48,875 nt of DNA from Candidatus Electrothrix gigas (GCA_022766165.1 QYLO01000018.1:1-48875); one strand, 5' to 3'. Positions 25,913 through 35,309 are shown, counted from the stretch's first letter. A program made the numbers and translations. The notes: generated from the sequence alone by a model not told the origin.

Positions 25913-27109
25913 ATGACTGAAAAAGAATTTCCAAGCAAAGAGTATTCCGATGACGTTGCTGTCATTCACCATAATGAAAAAACAGTCCTCTTGGTTGGAA
26001 CCGCCCATATATCCCAGCAATCCGCTGATCTTGTCAAAGAAATCATAGAACAAGAACAGCCAGATACAGTCTGTGTCGAACTAGATGCAAAACGCTATGC
26101 AGCCTTAGCCAATCCTCAACAATGGAAAAACCTCGATCTCAAGCAGATTATTCGTAAAAAACAACTCTCTACCCTGTTGGTCAATCTGGTTTTGGCCTCA
26201 TACCAAAAAAAGCTGGGTGGAAAACTCGGTATACAGCCAGGGACAGAACTGCTCACAGCCGCCAAAACAGCAGAACAGTATAAGATACCTGTAGAACTCT
26301 GTGACCGAGATGTACGTATTACCCTGCGCCGCGCTTGGAAATCCACCTCGCTGTGGAAAAAGTTCTATATGATGGCAACGCTGCTGGCCTCTCTTTTTGA
26401 CAATACAGAACTGGACGAGGAGAAACTGGCAGAGTTACGCAGCAAGGATGTGTTATCCGAAGTGATGAAGGAAATCGGTGAGGCCCTGCCAGCAGCTAAA
26501 GAAGCCCTGATTGATGAACGGGATATCTTTATGGCAGAAAAGGTCAAGCAGGTTGCAGGAAAACGGATTGTTGCTGTGGTTGGAGCCGGTCATCTGGAGG
26601 GGATAAAAAGGGTTTTTCCAGAAGATAACAGCGGCAAAATGGATACAATACATACCATTCCTCCGGTATCCAAAAGCTGGAAGGTCTTTGGTTGGTCTAT
26701 TCCTGTGGCTATTCTCCTCTCTCTGGTTATTATCGGCTTCCGTCATGGAGTAGGTGAGGCTGGATCGAATGCTCTGTACTGGATTCTAGCCAACGGTATT
26801 CCTTCCTCCATAGGAGCTGTGCTTGCCTTTGCCCATCCTGCCACAGTTGTCTCTGCCTTTGCAGCCGCCCCAATTACCAGTCTGACTCCGGTGATCGGAG
26901 CCGGTTATGTCTGTGCCTTTGTTCAGGTGATGACCTGTCCACCTGTGGTCAAAGAGTTTGAAGGTGTATCCAATGACATGGTAACCCTGCGAGGCTGGTG
27001 GCGCAACAAACTGCTGCGGATTTTTCTGGTCTTTATCTTGACTGGCTTTGGCTCTGCAATTGGTACCTGGGTCGGTGGATATCGTATCTTTACCAATCTG
27101 TTTGCCTAG
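25913..27109 (+). CDS. TraB/GumN-family membrane protein
   Basis: 398 residues. The N-terminal TraB domain (about 15-240) shows LLVGTAHISQQSADLVKEII with the conserved GxxH, CVELDAKRYAAL, CDRDVRITLRRAW and VVGAGHLEGI. The last 150 residues have about four membrane helices (WSIPVAILLSLVIIGF, then a Gly/Ala-rich pair, then LLRIFLVFILTGFGSAIG). TraB-type proteins are thought to be metalloprotease-like or peptide-signal inhibitors, as in Enterococcus. The bacterial role is not settled. It follows the Sel1-module gene by 87 bp on the same strand. Confidence 0.88.
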   Translation: MTEKEFPSKEYSDDVAVIHHNEKTVLLVGTAHISQQSADLVKEIIEQEQPDTVCVELDAKRYAALANPQQWKNLDLKQIIRKKQLSTLLVNLVLASYQKKLGGKLGIQPGTELLTAAKTAEQYKIPVELCDRDVRITLRRAWKSTSLWKKFYMMATLLASLFDNTELDEEKLAELRSKDVLSEVMKEIGEALPAAKEALIDERDIFMAEKVKQVAGKRIVAVVGAGHLEGIKRVFPEDNSGKMDTIHTIPPVSKSWKVFGWSIPVAILLSLVIIGFRHGVGEAGSNALYWILANGIPSSIGAVLAFAHPATVVSAFAAAPITSLTPVIGAGYVCAFVQVMTCPPVVKEFEGVSNDMVTLRGWWRNKLLRIFLVFILTGFGSAIGTWVGGYRIFTNLFA

Positions 27110-27218
27110 CTTGCCTACCTGCGTATAAACAAAGGGAGAGGCTGTATTATCCGGCTTTATCGGGTTCTGTCCGATTCTGTCCTCCCTATTATTCTTTCAA
27201 ATTGTCTATTGTAACAGG

Positions 27219-28124
27219 ATGAAAAGTATAAGAATACTGTTGTTTGCCTTTCCTTTTATTCTGAGAAAAATTCGTTGGAGTATGGGGGATCGTTCTCCGA
27301 TCTCAGCAACTCTGAAGTTGACAACACAATGCAATCTTAGCTGCAAGCATTGCCCTTGGCTGAAACAACAAAATACAGATATGCCAACAGAGCAATGGAA
27401 GGATATTATCCAAAAATTGCAAAATCGTGGTGTAAAGTTTCTTGTCTTTGAAGGCGGTGAGCCAACATTTCGTGAAGATTTACAGGAGTTAATTGAGTTT
27501 GGACAATCTCTTGGAATGCTCACTCTTGTGGTGACGAATTGTACACATTCTCTCAGAGATTACAGCCCGGAAATGTTCCTTATTTCTCTTGATGGACTGC
27601 AAGAGGAGCATGATATACTGCGTGGGAAGGGTACGTTTGATCTTGTTTTGAAAAACTTACCAACAACAAACGTGCATAAACGTGCGCTTATTTCACTGTC
27701 GCATCGCAATATCCATCAGCTAGAAGCCATGCTTGATTTTTTTGCCCCTCTGGTTGACAGTTTTTGGTTCAGTTTTGTTTATGACTATCAAACACGGGAA
27801 AGCAATGCAGCCTTACATTCGGAAGAAAAAAAAGTTGCTGCCTTAAAAATAGTATCACTTTGGAAAAAATATCCCATAGCTAATAGTTTGAGTTATCTGA
27901 AAAAAATCGGTTCAGATCGTCCATGCCGAGATTGGTTGCTCTCTACTGTTACATCTGACGGAACAGTACATTCAGGGTGCATGATTGCCACACTTGAGCA
28001 ATGTCGTTGTGAAGACTGTGAACTGGCCTGCCATCGTGAGCTTTCCGATACTATTTACTCATTCTGGAAACCGAGTTTTTTTCGGAACTGGAATTGTATT
28101 GAACGTGTGTCTGAAAAAAAATAA
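27219..28124 (+). CDS. Radical SAM enzyme with Cys-rich C-terminus
   Basis: 301 residues. The radical SAM [4Fe-4S] motif CNLSCKHC uses Cys38, Cys42 and Cys45, and FEGGEPTFRED is the SAM-binding GGE-type motif. The last 70 residues carry seven Cys (236, 254, 262, 264, 267, 271, 293), including QCRCEDCELAC, which suggests a SPASM/twitch-like auxiliary cluster. Such enzymes often modify peptides, tetrapyrroles or cofactors. No precursor peptide gene is evident next to it. The gene is AT-rich relative to the gene before it. The ATG has only a weak ribosome site. Confidence 0.85.
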   Translation: MKSIRILLFAFPFILRKIRWSMGDRSPISATLKLTTQCNLSCKHCPWLKQQNTDMPTEQWKDIIQKLQNRGVKFLVFEGGEPTFREDLQELIEFGQSLGMLTLVVTNCTHSLRDYSPEMFLISLDGLQEEHDILRGKGTFDLVLKNLPTTNVHKRALISLSHRNIHQLEAMLDFFAPLVDSFWFSFVYDYQTRESNAALHSEEKKVAALKIVSLWKKYPIANSLSYLKKIGSDRPCRDWLLSTVTSDGTVHSGCMIATLEQCRCEDCELACHRELSDTIYSFWKPSFFRNWNCIERVSEKK

Positions 28125-28156
28125 CAACATTGCTGGTTCACTGATAGATTTCCAAC

Positions 28157-29527
28157 TTATTTCTTCTGTTTTTCTTCTTTTACATCCTGCTTTCCCCAGT
28201 CACTGATAATATCAATTATTTTATCTTTTTCCTTTGCAGAAAGATAATTCGGATCACCCGTGCTTTCCACCATACTGTTGACAATCTCTGTCCATTCCTC
28301 TTTATTTCTATCTTTGCGTTGAATTCTATTTAAATCGTGACAAACATTGCATTTATTCTCAAGCAGAGGATGAAGCTTTCCCCAGTTCTGCGTAGCTTCT
28401 GGATTGTTATCTTCAGGTTGACGGGTACTGAGAAAGTGAACAATGTCTTTTTTCTCCTGTGCAGTAAGAAAATCCGGATTGCCTGTTATCTCCACCATAC
28501 TGTTCACCGTTTCCATCCATTCCTTTTCAGTTTTATTATACACCCTCAGGACTCTATCCAAGGCATGGCAACCTGCACTGCACTTCAGTTCAAGAAGTTT
28601 TTTAATTTTAGTTGCATCCGGTGGGAGAGGGGGAATTACTGGCTGTAAAGACTCTTTCTTTCTGATATTCATTAAAAAATAAACGATATCTTCGGCCTCC
28701 TGCTCAGAGAGATAATCAGCCTCGCCGTTAGTTCTGGTCATCCTGTTCACAGTCTCTGTCCATTCCTGCTGATTTTTTTTCGCTCCAAATATCCTGTCCA
28801 GATTATGACAAAGACTACATTTTTGTTTCACTAAACTTCGTCCGATCTCCATACGAAGCTTTTCTTCTTCCTCGCCTTGCCTTTTTTGCTGCTGCTGCAC
28901 TAAATACCCAACAATCTGTTTAATATCAAAATTAGTGATATTAGGATAATCCAACTCTGCCATCTTATGAATGGTGTAGGTCCAGGCAACATCTGATTTA
29001 TAGCTTTGATAGACCCGTTCAAGGCTATGACATTTATTGCACTTTCTGTTGGTGATTTTTTGACCAATTTCTACGTTCAGGATCTCATCGTCAACATCGG
29101 ATAACATCGTATATCTATAATTAGAGCGATGCAGGGCATAATAACCAGCTGTTATACCGGTCAGACCAAAGGAGAGGCCAAAAATTGCCAACCCCAATAT
29201 GATCAACTTTGTGCTGAGTTGGGCATGCCGTCTGGCAATAACGACCTTAATCATAATTAACGGAACCAAGAGCAAGGCTAGAATAACATGGATCATTGCC
29301 CGGGCAGGAAGTTCCTCTTGAAAGCCACCGGCCTTGATCACCATAAAGACCAGCATAGAGGCAAAGAGTACAAGAAATAAATATCCCAGAATACGGTGTA
29401 CAAGTATCCAGCTTTTTTTTCTGGGAGTATCCCGAACCTTTCCGGTCATTTCCAGCATAATCAGAACGGTTACTCCGCCGATAACAACCAATAAGGTCGC
29501 TAAGATTGATGAAAAATGGGGCTGCAT
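28157..29527 (-). CDS. Membrane-anchored tetrahaem cytochrome c with tandem single-haem repeats
   Basis: 456 residues. Four membrane helices at about 6-27, 41-67, 76-98 and 105-133 carry His44 (WILVHRILGY) and His80 (ARAMIHVILALL), possible haem b ligands as in b-type quinol oxidising modules. Four homologous repeats of about 55 residues follow, with haem sites at 163-167 (CNKCH), 237-241 (CSLCH), 316-321 (CSAGCH, a CX3CH variant) and 393-397 (CNVCH). Each has a Met about 22-26 residues after its haem His (189, 263, 344, 419), suggesting His/Met ligation. It should be inner-membrane with haems in the periplasm and could pass electrons out from quinol. This function is inferred. Confidence 0.85.
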   Translation of the reverse strand: MQPHFSSILATLLVVIGGVTVLIMLEMTGKVRDTPRKKSWILVHRILGYLFLVLFASMLVFMVIKAGGFQEELPARAMIHVILALLLVPLIMIKVVIARRHAQLSTKLIILGLAIFGLSFGLTGITAGYYALHRSNYRYTMLSDVDDEILNVEIGQKITNRKCNKCHSLERVYQSYKSDVAWTYTIHKMAELDYPNITNFDIKQIVGYLVQQQQKRQGEEEEKLRMEIGRSLVKQKCSLCHNLDRIFGAKKNQQEWTETVNRMTRTNGEADYLSEQEAEDIVYFLMNIRKKESLQPVIPPLPPDATKIKKLLELKCSAGCHALDRVLRVYNKTEKEWMETVNSMVEITGNPDFLTAQEKKDIVHFLSTRQPEDNNPEATQNWGKLHPLLENKCNVCHDLNRIQRKDRNKEEWTEIVNSMVESTGDPNYLSAKEKDKIIDIISDWGKQDVKEEKQKK

Positions 29528-29574
29528 AACACCTACCTTATTCTTTCCTTTATGATCTACTCAGGCCCTTTGCC

Positions 29575-29598
29575 AAATGTCAAAATGTCAAAATGTCA
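29575..29598. repeat. 8-bp tandem repeat, three copies
   Basis: AAATGTCA in three copies in the 135-bp gap between the cytochrome start and the stop of the flavoprotein gene. Confidence 0.75.
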
Positions 29599-29662
29599 GA
29601 TGCCAGAGTTCTTATGTGATTTCTCCAGAGAAATTGTCTTCCTCTTTCATGTTTTTAAATTA

Positions 29663-30997
29663 CTATGCCAATTCAACACCGGTAATTCGTGCTACCTCAG
29701 AGTGGAGGGCAACCAAGTCATTTCGATCAAGGGCATGTACTGAGTCCCTACCGCAACTCCTGGCAATTGCCTGCAACTCCTCTGTTGTCGCCTTGATAAA
29801 ACGGGCAATACGAGCTGCTCCCTGTTCAACATTCAGTCGTTTCCGCAACTTTTCATTTTGCGTTGCAATGCCGTGGGGACAGTTACCAAGATGGCATTGC
29901 CTGAGATAGGTGCATCCGAGGGCAATCTTTAATGCTCCAGCCATATAGACCCCTTCTGCTCCAAGAGCAAGGATTTTGGCAATATCTCCAGAATGACGGA
30001 TACCACCTGCCGCAATCAGCGTAACTCGGCTGGTAAGCCCCTCTGTACGAAGAAAATCAACCACTCTGGGCAGGGCATAGAGCAAAGGAAGTCCAACATG
30101 ATCTTTTATAGTGACATGAGCTGCCCCTGTTCCACCCTCACCGCCATCAATAATCAGCACATCAGGAATATCTTCTTGCGTAAAAATGGTTCTGAGGTCA
30201 TCCTCAAGATGTCCCCCGGCTATTTTTACGGCAATGGGTTTTCCTTTTGTCAACTCACGGAATTCAAATATTTTTTCGGATAACTCTCCGCCACTTTGTA
30301 TATCTGCATGCACTGCTGGCGAACCTGATGCCTTTCCTATAGGTATTCCCCGGGTTGCAGCAATTTCCACACTGACGTTTGTTGCGGGCAATAAGGCACC
30401 CATCCCAGGATGCGCACCTTGGGCAAGTTTTATTTCGATCATGTCAGCGACTAATAAACGATTCCGTTTAACCCCAAAACGACCAGGAGCATACTGCAAG
30501 GTAAGATACTGGGCAAGCTTTCGTTCCTCGTCCAGCATCCCGCCTTCTCCGGTATTGGCAATGGTTCCGGCTTGGGATGAGGCTAAGGCCAAGGCCATTT
30601 TAGCCTCTTTACTTAATGCACCATAGGACATGGCAGCGTTGAGAATCGGTGTTTTAAGAACAACAGGCTGTTTTGCTGTTTTCCCGAGGATAACCTCTGT
30701 TGCGACCTCAACAGAATCATTTAAAGGCAAATGGGCAATCACAGCAGGACGAAAGAGCAAATCATCCATGTTTCGGAACACCCTGAGCGTTCCTTTACCT
30801 TCTCGGAATGGCCTGCCTGTTTCTGCCATCTCTTTGACCATACGCACCGTTCTGATATCCCAATTTCCAGGTTTATCCTGATCCACTGCTGTATAGTCCA
30901 TAAACATATCAGCAGGTGCCTGACAACACGGACAAAAATGAAAATCAAGACTACCTGAGTGCAGGTAACCGCAAACTGAGCAACGATACGTTTTCAT
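29663..30997 (-). CDS. Rubredoxin-like domain fused to FMN-binding glutamate synthase-like protein
   Basis: 444 residues. Residues 1-30 hold a rubredoxin-like iron site with two CxxC pairs (CSVCGYL and FCPCCQ). The rest is the FMN-binding Glu_synthase barrel: PILNAAMSYGALSKEAKMAL, VKIAGGHLEDDL, LIIDGGEGGTGAA and IAAGGIRHSGDIAKILALGAEGVYM. The Cys set CTYLRQCHLGNCPHG fits a [3Fe-4S] cluster. There is no amidotransferase domain, so it is a GltB2-type flavoprotein whose substrate is not established. The start has no clear ribosome site in view. Neighbours are the membrane cytochrome and the RACo-like protein, all on the minus strand. Confidence 0.88.
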   Translation of the reverse strand: MKTYRCSVCGYLHSGSLDFHFCPCCQAPADMFMDYTAVDQDKPGNWDIRTVRMVKEMAETGRPFREGKGTLRVFRNMDDLLFRPAVIAHLPLNDSVEVATEVILGKTAKQPVVLKTPILNAAMSYGALSKEAKMALALASSQAGTIANTGEGGMLDEERKLAQYLTLQYAPGRFGVKRNRLLVADMIEIKLAQGAHPGMGALLPATNVSVEIAATRGIPIGKASGSPAVHADIQSGGELSEKIFEFRELTKGKPIAVKIAGGHLEDDLRTIFTQEDIPDVLIIDGGEGGTGAAHVTIKDHVGLPLLYALPRVVDFLRTEGLTSRVTLIAAGGIRHSGDIAKILALGAEGVYMAGALKIALGCTYLRQCHLGNCPHGIATQNEKLRKRLNVEQGAARIARFIKATTEELQAIARSCGRDSVHALDRNDLVALHSEVARITGVELA

Positions 30998-31032
30998 GTA
31001 AAAAACCCTTTAGCCGGACGCTTTTTTATTTT

Positions 31033-33063
31033 TTATGCTCTTTTTTTCTTACGCTTTGTACTCGCAGGAAACATCTCAAGATCAGTATGAGGTAAAAAGA
31101 GAGAGGCCGTATACTGATCTTTAAAACCGGAAATTTCTGAAAGTTCAAAGTTGGTCATCTTGCGAACCACCTCCATGACATCTCTGCGAATATGATTTGA
31201 GAGTTCACACATCCAACTTCCTATCAAGGAGCCATTGCCCAGATACAAAATTTTTTCTGGATCAACCTCTGGCAGCAAGCCCACAGTCATTGCACTGTCC
31301 AGATCAATATACGAACCAAAACCACCAGCAAGAATAATCCTTTCTAAATCAGTAACCTCTAAACCAACCTGCTCAAGCACAGTGGTGATTCCAGCGAAAA
31401 TAGCTCCCTTGGCCCGGATAAAGTTCTCAATATCCACCTCATTGATCACAATATCGTGGTTTACAGCGCATTCATCCTGCCAAGCCAGCACATACTCTTG
31501 TCCACTTTGTCCTGCACGAAGACGGGGATGGTCTAGTGGATTAAACTTTCCATTCTGATGAAGCACTCCGTACTCAAACAGGGTCGCCACAATGATGAGC
31601 AGACCAGAACCGCAGATCCCAATCGGAGCCTTGCCTCCTTGAGTAATATTCATCGGCTCCAAGGTTACTGGATTCAGGCTAAAATCGCTGATAGCACCCT
31701 CAACAGCTCGAATGCCGTGAGTAATCCCGCCGCCCTCAAAGGCTGGGCCAGCAGAGCAGGCTGCACAGGCTAGCCAATCTCGGTTCCCAATAACAATCTC
31801 TGCATTGGTTCCCACATCAATAAACAAGGTGAGCTGTTCTGAACGATACATACCTGATGCCATAACGCCAGCAACAATATCGCCGCCCACATAGCTGGAC
31901 AGGGCAGGGTAGACTAAAGAGGCACAGGTATCAGAGAGTTCGAGTCCAATTTCCTGCGCACGAAAAGAGGGAAAAAAGGTACTCACCGGGACATACGGGG
32001 AACGGCGAATACTGCTGGGATCAAGATGCAAGAGCAGGTGCGTCATGGTGGTATTGCCAGCAATGGAGATGGAGTTAATTTCATCTCGCATTACTGGAGC
32101 CATCACTGAAGCCATTACTGGAGCATGCCCCAAACTGTCCGTGGTTTTCTCGGTTGATTTATTAGACTGGCTCACCTGAGTCAACATATCTGTAATGAGC
32201 TGATTCATAGCTTCAATGACCAAGTCCTGCATCACCTTGAGTCCTTTGGGCTTTTCAGCATAAATGATGCGGGAAATTACATCCTCTCCATAGCTCATCT
32301 GCGGATTATAACAGGATGCCTCAGCAAGAAATTTTCCTGTCTCAAGATCAATCAATACCCCATAAACTGTTGTTGTTCCAATATCAAAAGCCAGCCCAAA
32401 ATTTCGATGGCATTGATAGCCCGGTTGGATATCTAGGATTCGATAGTGCGCTCCTTGCTGCACCGGCACTTCCAAGGTAACTGTGGCCTGAAAATTTTCT
32501 TTTCGTAAAGCTTTACCCATTTTTTGGAAAAGTGCCAAGCTCTTTAGTTGGGCTTTTCTCTTGTACTGTGTTGAGAGACCCTGCAAAAGACGCCCGGCAT
32601 CTGCCCGATTATCCCGGCTATCAGGAGGAGAAAGCTCAATACAGACCTTTTCAACCGAGGGAAACCAAGCCCCTTCCTGTCCTTCCTGTTGCAGATCCTT
32701 TATATGAAAGATATGCCTGCGAGCATGATGACGACGGGGAATCGCTGTTCCTAGCCCCCCTTTACGTTGACTGCTTTCCTCTGGAATACGCACGCTGACA
32801 TCTTCACAGACCAAGGCTGTACAGGCTTGCCGGTATCCCTGTTCATAAGACGTTGCTGGTATTTTTTCACTTTTGCCACCACGAACTTTTCCCTGTTCAA
32901 TGATAACTTGACATTTTCCACAGACGCCAGCACCACCGCAGGAGGCATTGAGATGCAATCCGGCCTTTATAGCCGCATGCAACAGTTTTGTACCTTCTTG
33001 AACCCTGCTTGTTCTCCCGGTTGGAAGAAAGGTGACTGTGTACTTTTGTCCTTTACCTTCCAT
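31033..33063 (-). CDS. RACo-like corrinoid activation protein: [2Fe-2S] ferredoxin plus ASKHA (DUF4445)
   Basis: 676 residues from the ATG at 33063, with GGGGAG 7 bases upstream. Longer starts up to 33249 lack support. The N-terminal plant-type ferredoxin (about 5-85) shows CGGAGVCGKC and a later Cys (QACTALV). The C-terminal DUF4445 ATPase (about 250-660) shows FDIGTTTVYG, YGEDVISRIIYAEK, SIAGNTTMTHLLLHLDP, LFIDVGTNAEIVIG and LAGGFGSYIDLDSAM. Such proteins reductively reactivate oxidised corrinoid methyltransferases using ATP. No corrinoid protein or methyltransferase is encoded in the window, so the partner is elsewhere. A 12-bp tandem repeat adds a (A-P/S-V-M)3 insert in the middle. Confidence 0.88.
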   Translation of the reverse strand: MEGKGQKYTVTFLPTGRTSRVQEGTKLLHAAIKAGLHLNASCGGAGVCGKCQVIIEQGKVRGGKSEKIPATSYEQGYRQACTALVCEDVSVRIPEESSQRKGGLGTAIPRRHHARRHIFHIKDLQQEGQEGAWFPSVEKVCIELSPPDSRDNRADAGRLLQGLSTQYKRKAQLKSLALFQKMGKALRKENFQATVTLEVPVQQGAHYRILDIQPGYQCHRNFGLAFDIGTTTVYGVLIDLETGKFLAEASCYNPQMSYGEDVISRIIYAEKPKGLKVMQDLVIEAMNQLITDMLTQVSQSNKSTEKTTDSLGHAPVMASVMAPVMRDEINSISIAGNTTMTHLLLHLDPSSIRRSPYVPVSTFFPSFRAQEIGLELSDTCASLVYPALSSYVGGDIVAGVMASGMYRSEQLTLFIDVGTNAEIVIGNRDWLACAACSAGPAFEGGGITHGIRAVEGAISDFSLNPVTLEPMNITQGGKAPIGICGSGLLIIVATLFEYGVLHQNGKFNPLDHPRLRAGQSGQEYVLAWQDECAVNHDIVINEVDIENFIRAKGAIFAGITTVLEQVGLEVTDLERIILAGGFGSYIDLDSAMTVGLLPEVDPEKILYLGNGSLIGSWMCELSNHIRRDVMEVVRKMTNFELSEISGFKDQYTASLFLPHTDLEMFPASTKRKKKRA
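32089..32124. repeat. Coding 12-bp tandem repeat, three copies
   Basis: CATTACTGGAGC, CATCACTGAAGC and CATTACTGGAGC in frame within the RACo-like gene, giving Ala-Pro-Val-Met, Ala-Ser-Val-Met, Ala-Pro-Val-Met on the minus strand. Confidence 0.85.
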
Positions 33064-33368
33064 CAGGTCGCTCCCCGCTGTCAACTTATTGTTATTTAAT
33101 ATAAAAACAGAATAAAGCAAAGTACTCTGCGTATAATTATACATCTTTCTTAAAAAATTCCAAAGGCTGTTTGTATGAAAGTACCCTACTGCTATTTTAT
33201 TTCTCATCCCTGCCTCGGGATAACAAAATATGAAACAACCTACTTTCATATAAAAAAGTACCCTGTTTTATACTTTCCATCTTGACCTTTTTTTTGATGA
33301 GGCTTAAAATCTCGACCAGAGTCAATATTTGAAGATCCGCAACCTTAAACAGTACATCTCAAAAAAAC
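33064..33368. promoter_or_regulatory. Divergent control region of about 300 bp between RACo-like and TetR genes
   Basis: It contains TATGAAAGTA at 33174-33183 and its exact reverse complement TACTTTCATA at 33241-33250 with a 57-bp spacer. A direct repeat AAAGTACCCT is at 33178-33187 and 33255-33264. It may hold operators for the TetR protein encoded downstream, but that is a guess. No gene is supported. Confidence 0.45.
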
Positions 33369-33989
33369 ATGGCAGGATTACGAGAAAGAAAGAAAAAAGC
33401 AACCAGAGCAGCAATCATGAAGGCGGCAATCAATCTCTTTGGAGAGCGAGGCTATGAAAACACCAGCGTATCTGCTTTGGCCAAGGCTGCTGGCATAGGA
33501 AAGGGAACTATCTATTCCTATTTCTCCTCAAAAAATGAGATACTTTTGGCTTTTTGTGAAGAAGAGTTAGCCTTTGTCTACAAAGAGATTCAGAGCAGGC
33601 TTGACCCTAATGCGTCTTTGGCAGATAAAATGCTTTTATTGCTTATGAGTCAATTTCGTTTTATCACAAGAAATAAGGCTTTTGGCAGAACATTACTTCG
33701 AGAGATGACCTTTCCAAAGGAAATGACTATCGACAAGTCAAGAAAGGTTGAAGAAAAATTTCTTGAACTCTTTGTCACGCTCTTGCAAGAGGCCCAGCAA
33801 AACGGAGAACTGTCTCAACATCTTGAGCTAACTATTACTGGTGGGCATTTTTACAGCCTGTACTTAATGGCTCTCTCAGCTTGGTATTCTGGTCGCCTCC
33901 TGACTAAAGAGGATGTTCAGGAGACCCTTGAGTTGATGATTGAACAAACGCTGACCGGACTTATACCCAGGGAAAAAAACGCATCATGA
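33369..33989 (+). CDS. TetR-family transcriptional regulator
   Basis: 206 residues. The N-terminal helix-turn-helix (about 10-56) follows the family pattern: RAAIMKAAINLFGERGYENTSVSALAKAAGIGKGTIYSYFSSKNEIL. The ligand-binding part is all-helical and unassigned. The stop overlaps the start of the adaptor gene (ATGA), so the two are coupled and the regulator most likely controls that operon. The upstream palindromes in the 305-bp divergent region are candidate binding sites. No well-placed ribosome site is visible. Confidence 0.9.
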   Translation: MAGLRERKKKATRAAIMKAAINLFGERGYENTSVSALAKAAGIGKGTIYSYFSSKNEILLAFCEEELAFVYKEIQSRLDPNASLADKMLLLLMSQFRFITRNKAFGRTLLREMTFPKEMTIDKSRKVEEKFLELFVTLLQEAQQNGELSQHLELTITGGHFYSLYLMALSAWYSGRLLTKEDVQETLELMIEQTLTGLIPREKNAS

Positions 33990-35146
33990 ATTCACCTCAT
34001 CCCCAAAAACTGCATGAAAAAGCTATTTGGTTTGCCCTGAAAACTCTGCCCAGCCTTATTTTTATTCTTTTCCTCGTTGGTGCGGCCCTTGTGATCGGGA
34101 AACTGGTGAGTGGGCAAAGGGCTACCCATGAACAAGAGGTGAAAAACTCCACTGTGGTGGAGGCAGTGCCAACGAATGTTGTTACCCTGGAACTCAAGCC
34201 TACTGTTTTGCGGGATAAGATCAACCTGCCCGGCATGATAGAACCCTGGACGAAGCTGGCATTAATGTCCAAACTTGCTGGCACGATTGAAGAGATTGTT
34301 GTCCATGAAGGCGACACTGTTCAGCAGGGACAACTCATCGCTCGGATTGAGAGCAAGGATTACCGTATTGCACTGGATTCAGCCAAAGCTGCTTATGCCC
34401 TTGCCCAGTCAGATTATTCCCGAAACAAGACCCTGCGTAAAAAAGGTATATCCACCCAAGCCAATCTGGACGAACAACGCTCAACACTGACGCAAACCAA
34501 GGCAGCCTTGGAAAATGCAGAACTTGCCCTTTCCCGGTGTCAGGTTACCTCGCCGATCTCCGGAATTATCAGTCGGATTGATGCAGAAGTTGGCATGGTC
34601 GTCAATCAGATGATGCCTGAACCTCTTGCTGAAATCCTGCAAATTAAACGGGTAAAGGCAGTGGTTGCGATTCCCGAAGCAGATGTGAATGCGGTTCGAC
34701 AGCTCAAACAGGTTGAAGTAATCATTCGCTCGCTTAATAATGCCCGTTTTCAGACACAGGTACATTTTTTGGCACCAGCACCAGAGACTCTGGCTCATGC
34801 CTATCGGCTTGAACTGGCCTTAGACAATCCAGAAAGACATATCCTGCCAGGTATGTTTCTTCGGGCAAATATTGTCAAACAAACTGAAAAGCAGATTATC
34901 GCTGTTCCCCTGTACACGGTTATCTCTCGAAATGATGAGCAGTTTGTCTATGTTGTACAAGATGGTATGGCCCGTAAACGACCAGTAAAAACCGGCTTTA
35001 CCGAGGGCTGGCAGATCCTGATTACCAGCGGACTCAAGATCGGCGACAAGGTCATCATCCAAGGACACCGGAGCATAGAAGATGGGCAAAAGGTTCGGGT
35101 GGTCAAAGAGCTTGACAGTCTCAATTTAAGCGACTTTACACCTTAA
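33986..35146 (+). CDS. RND-type efflux periplasmic adaptor (HlyD/MFP family)
   Basis: 386 residues. An N-terminal membrane helix (about 20-43) anchors it. A biotinyl-lipoyl-like pair flanks the hairpin (KLAGTIEEIVVHEGDTVQQGQLIARIESKDY and TSPISGIISRIDAEVGMVV), with a helical hairpin (about 120-180) and beta-barrel and membrane-proximal domains behind. It would link an inner-membrane RND pump to an outer-membrane channel. The pump gene that normally follows is absent. A small exported protein gene comes next instead. It overlaps the TetR gene by 4 bases. Confidence 0.9.
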   Translation: MNSPHPQKLHEKAIWFALKTLPSLIFILFLVGAALVIGKLVSGQRATHEQEVKNSTVVEAVPTNVVTLELKPTVLRDKINLPGMIEPWTKLALMSKLAGTIEEIVVHEGDTVQQGQLIARIESKDYRIALDSAKAAYALAQSDYSRNKTLRKKGISTQANLDEQRSTLTQTKAALENAELALSRCQVTSPISGIISRIDAEVGMVVNQMMPEPLAEILQIKRVKAVVAIPEADVNAVRQLKQVEVIIRSLNNARFQTQVHFLAPAPETLAHAYRLELALDNPERHILPGMFLRANIVKQTEKQIIAVPLYTVISRNDEQFVYVVQDGMARKRPVKTGFTEGWQILITSGLKIGDKVIIQGHRSIEDGQKVRVVKELDSLNLSDFTP

Positions 35147-35211
35147 TATTTCAATGTTCGTTCTGTTTGATTCCAGCAACGTTGTTTCTGAAACATTCGG
35201 TATAAAAAAGA

Positions 35212-35240
35212 TTGACAATAGCTATTATATAAGATTAAAT
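35212..35240 (+). promoter_or_regulatory. Candidate sigma-70 promoter for the small exported protein
   Basis: TTGACA, a 17-bp spacer and TTAAAT (4 of 6 matches to TATAAT). It lies 70 bp before the start codon at 35310. Confidence 0.45.
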
Positions 35241-35309
35241 ACTATTAATGAAGGTTAATCATTATTGCTCGACTTTCTCATAAAAAATAAACTATTAAGG
35301 AGGAAAGCC

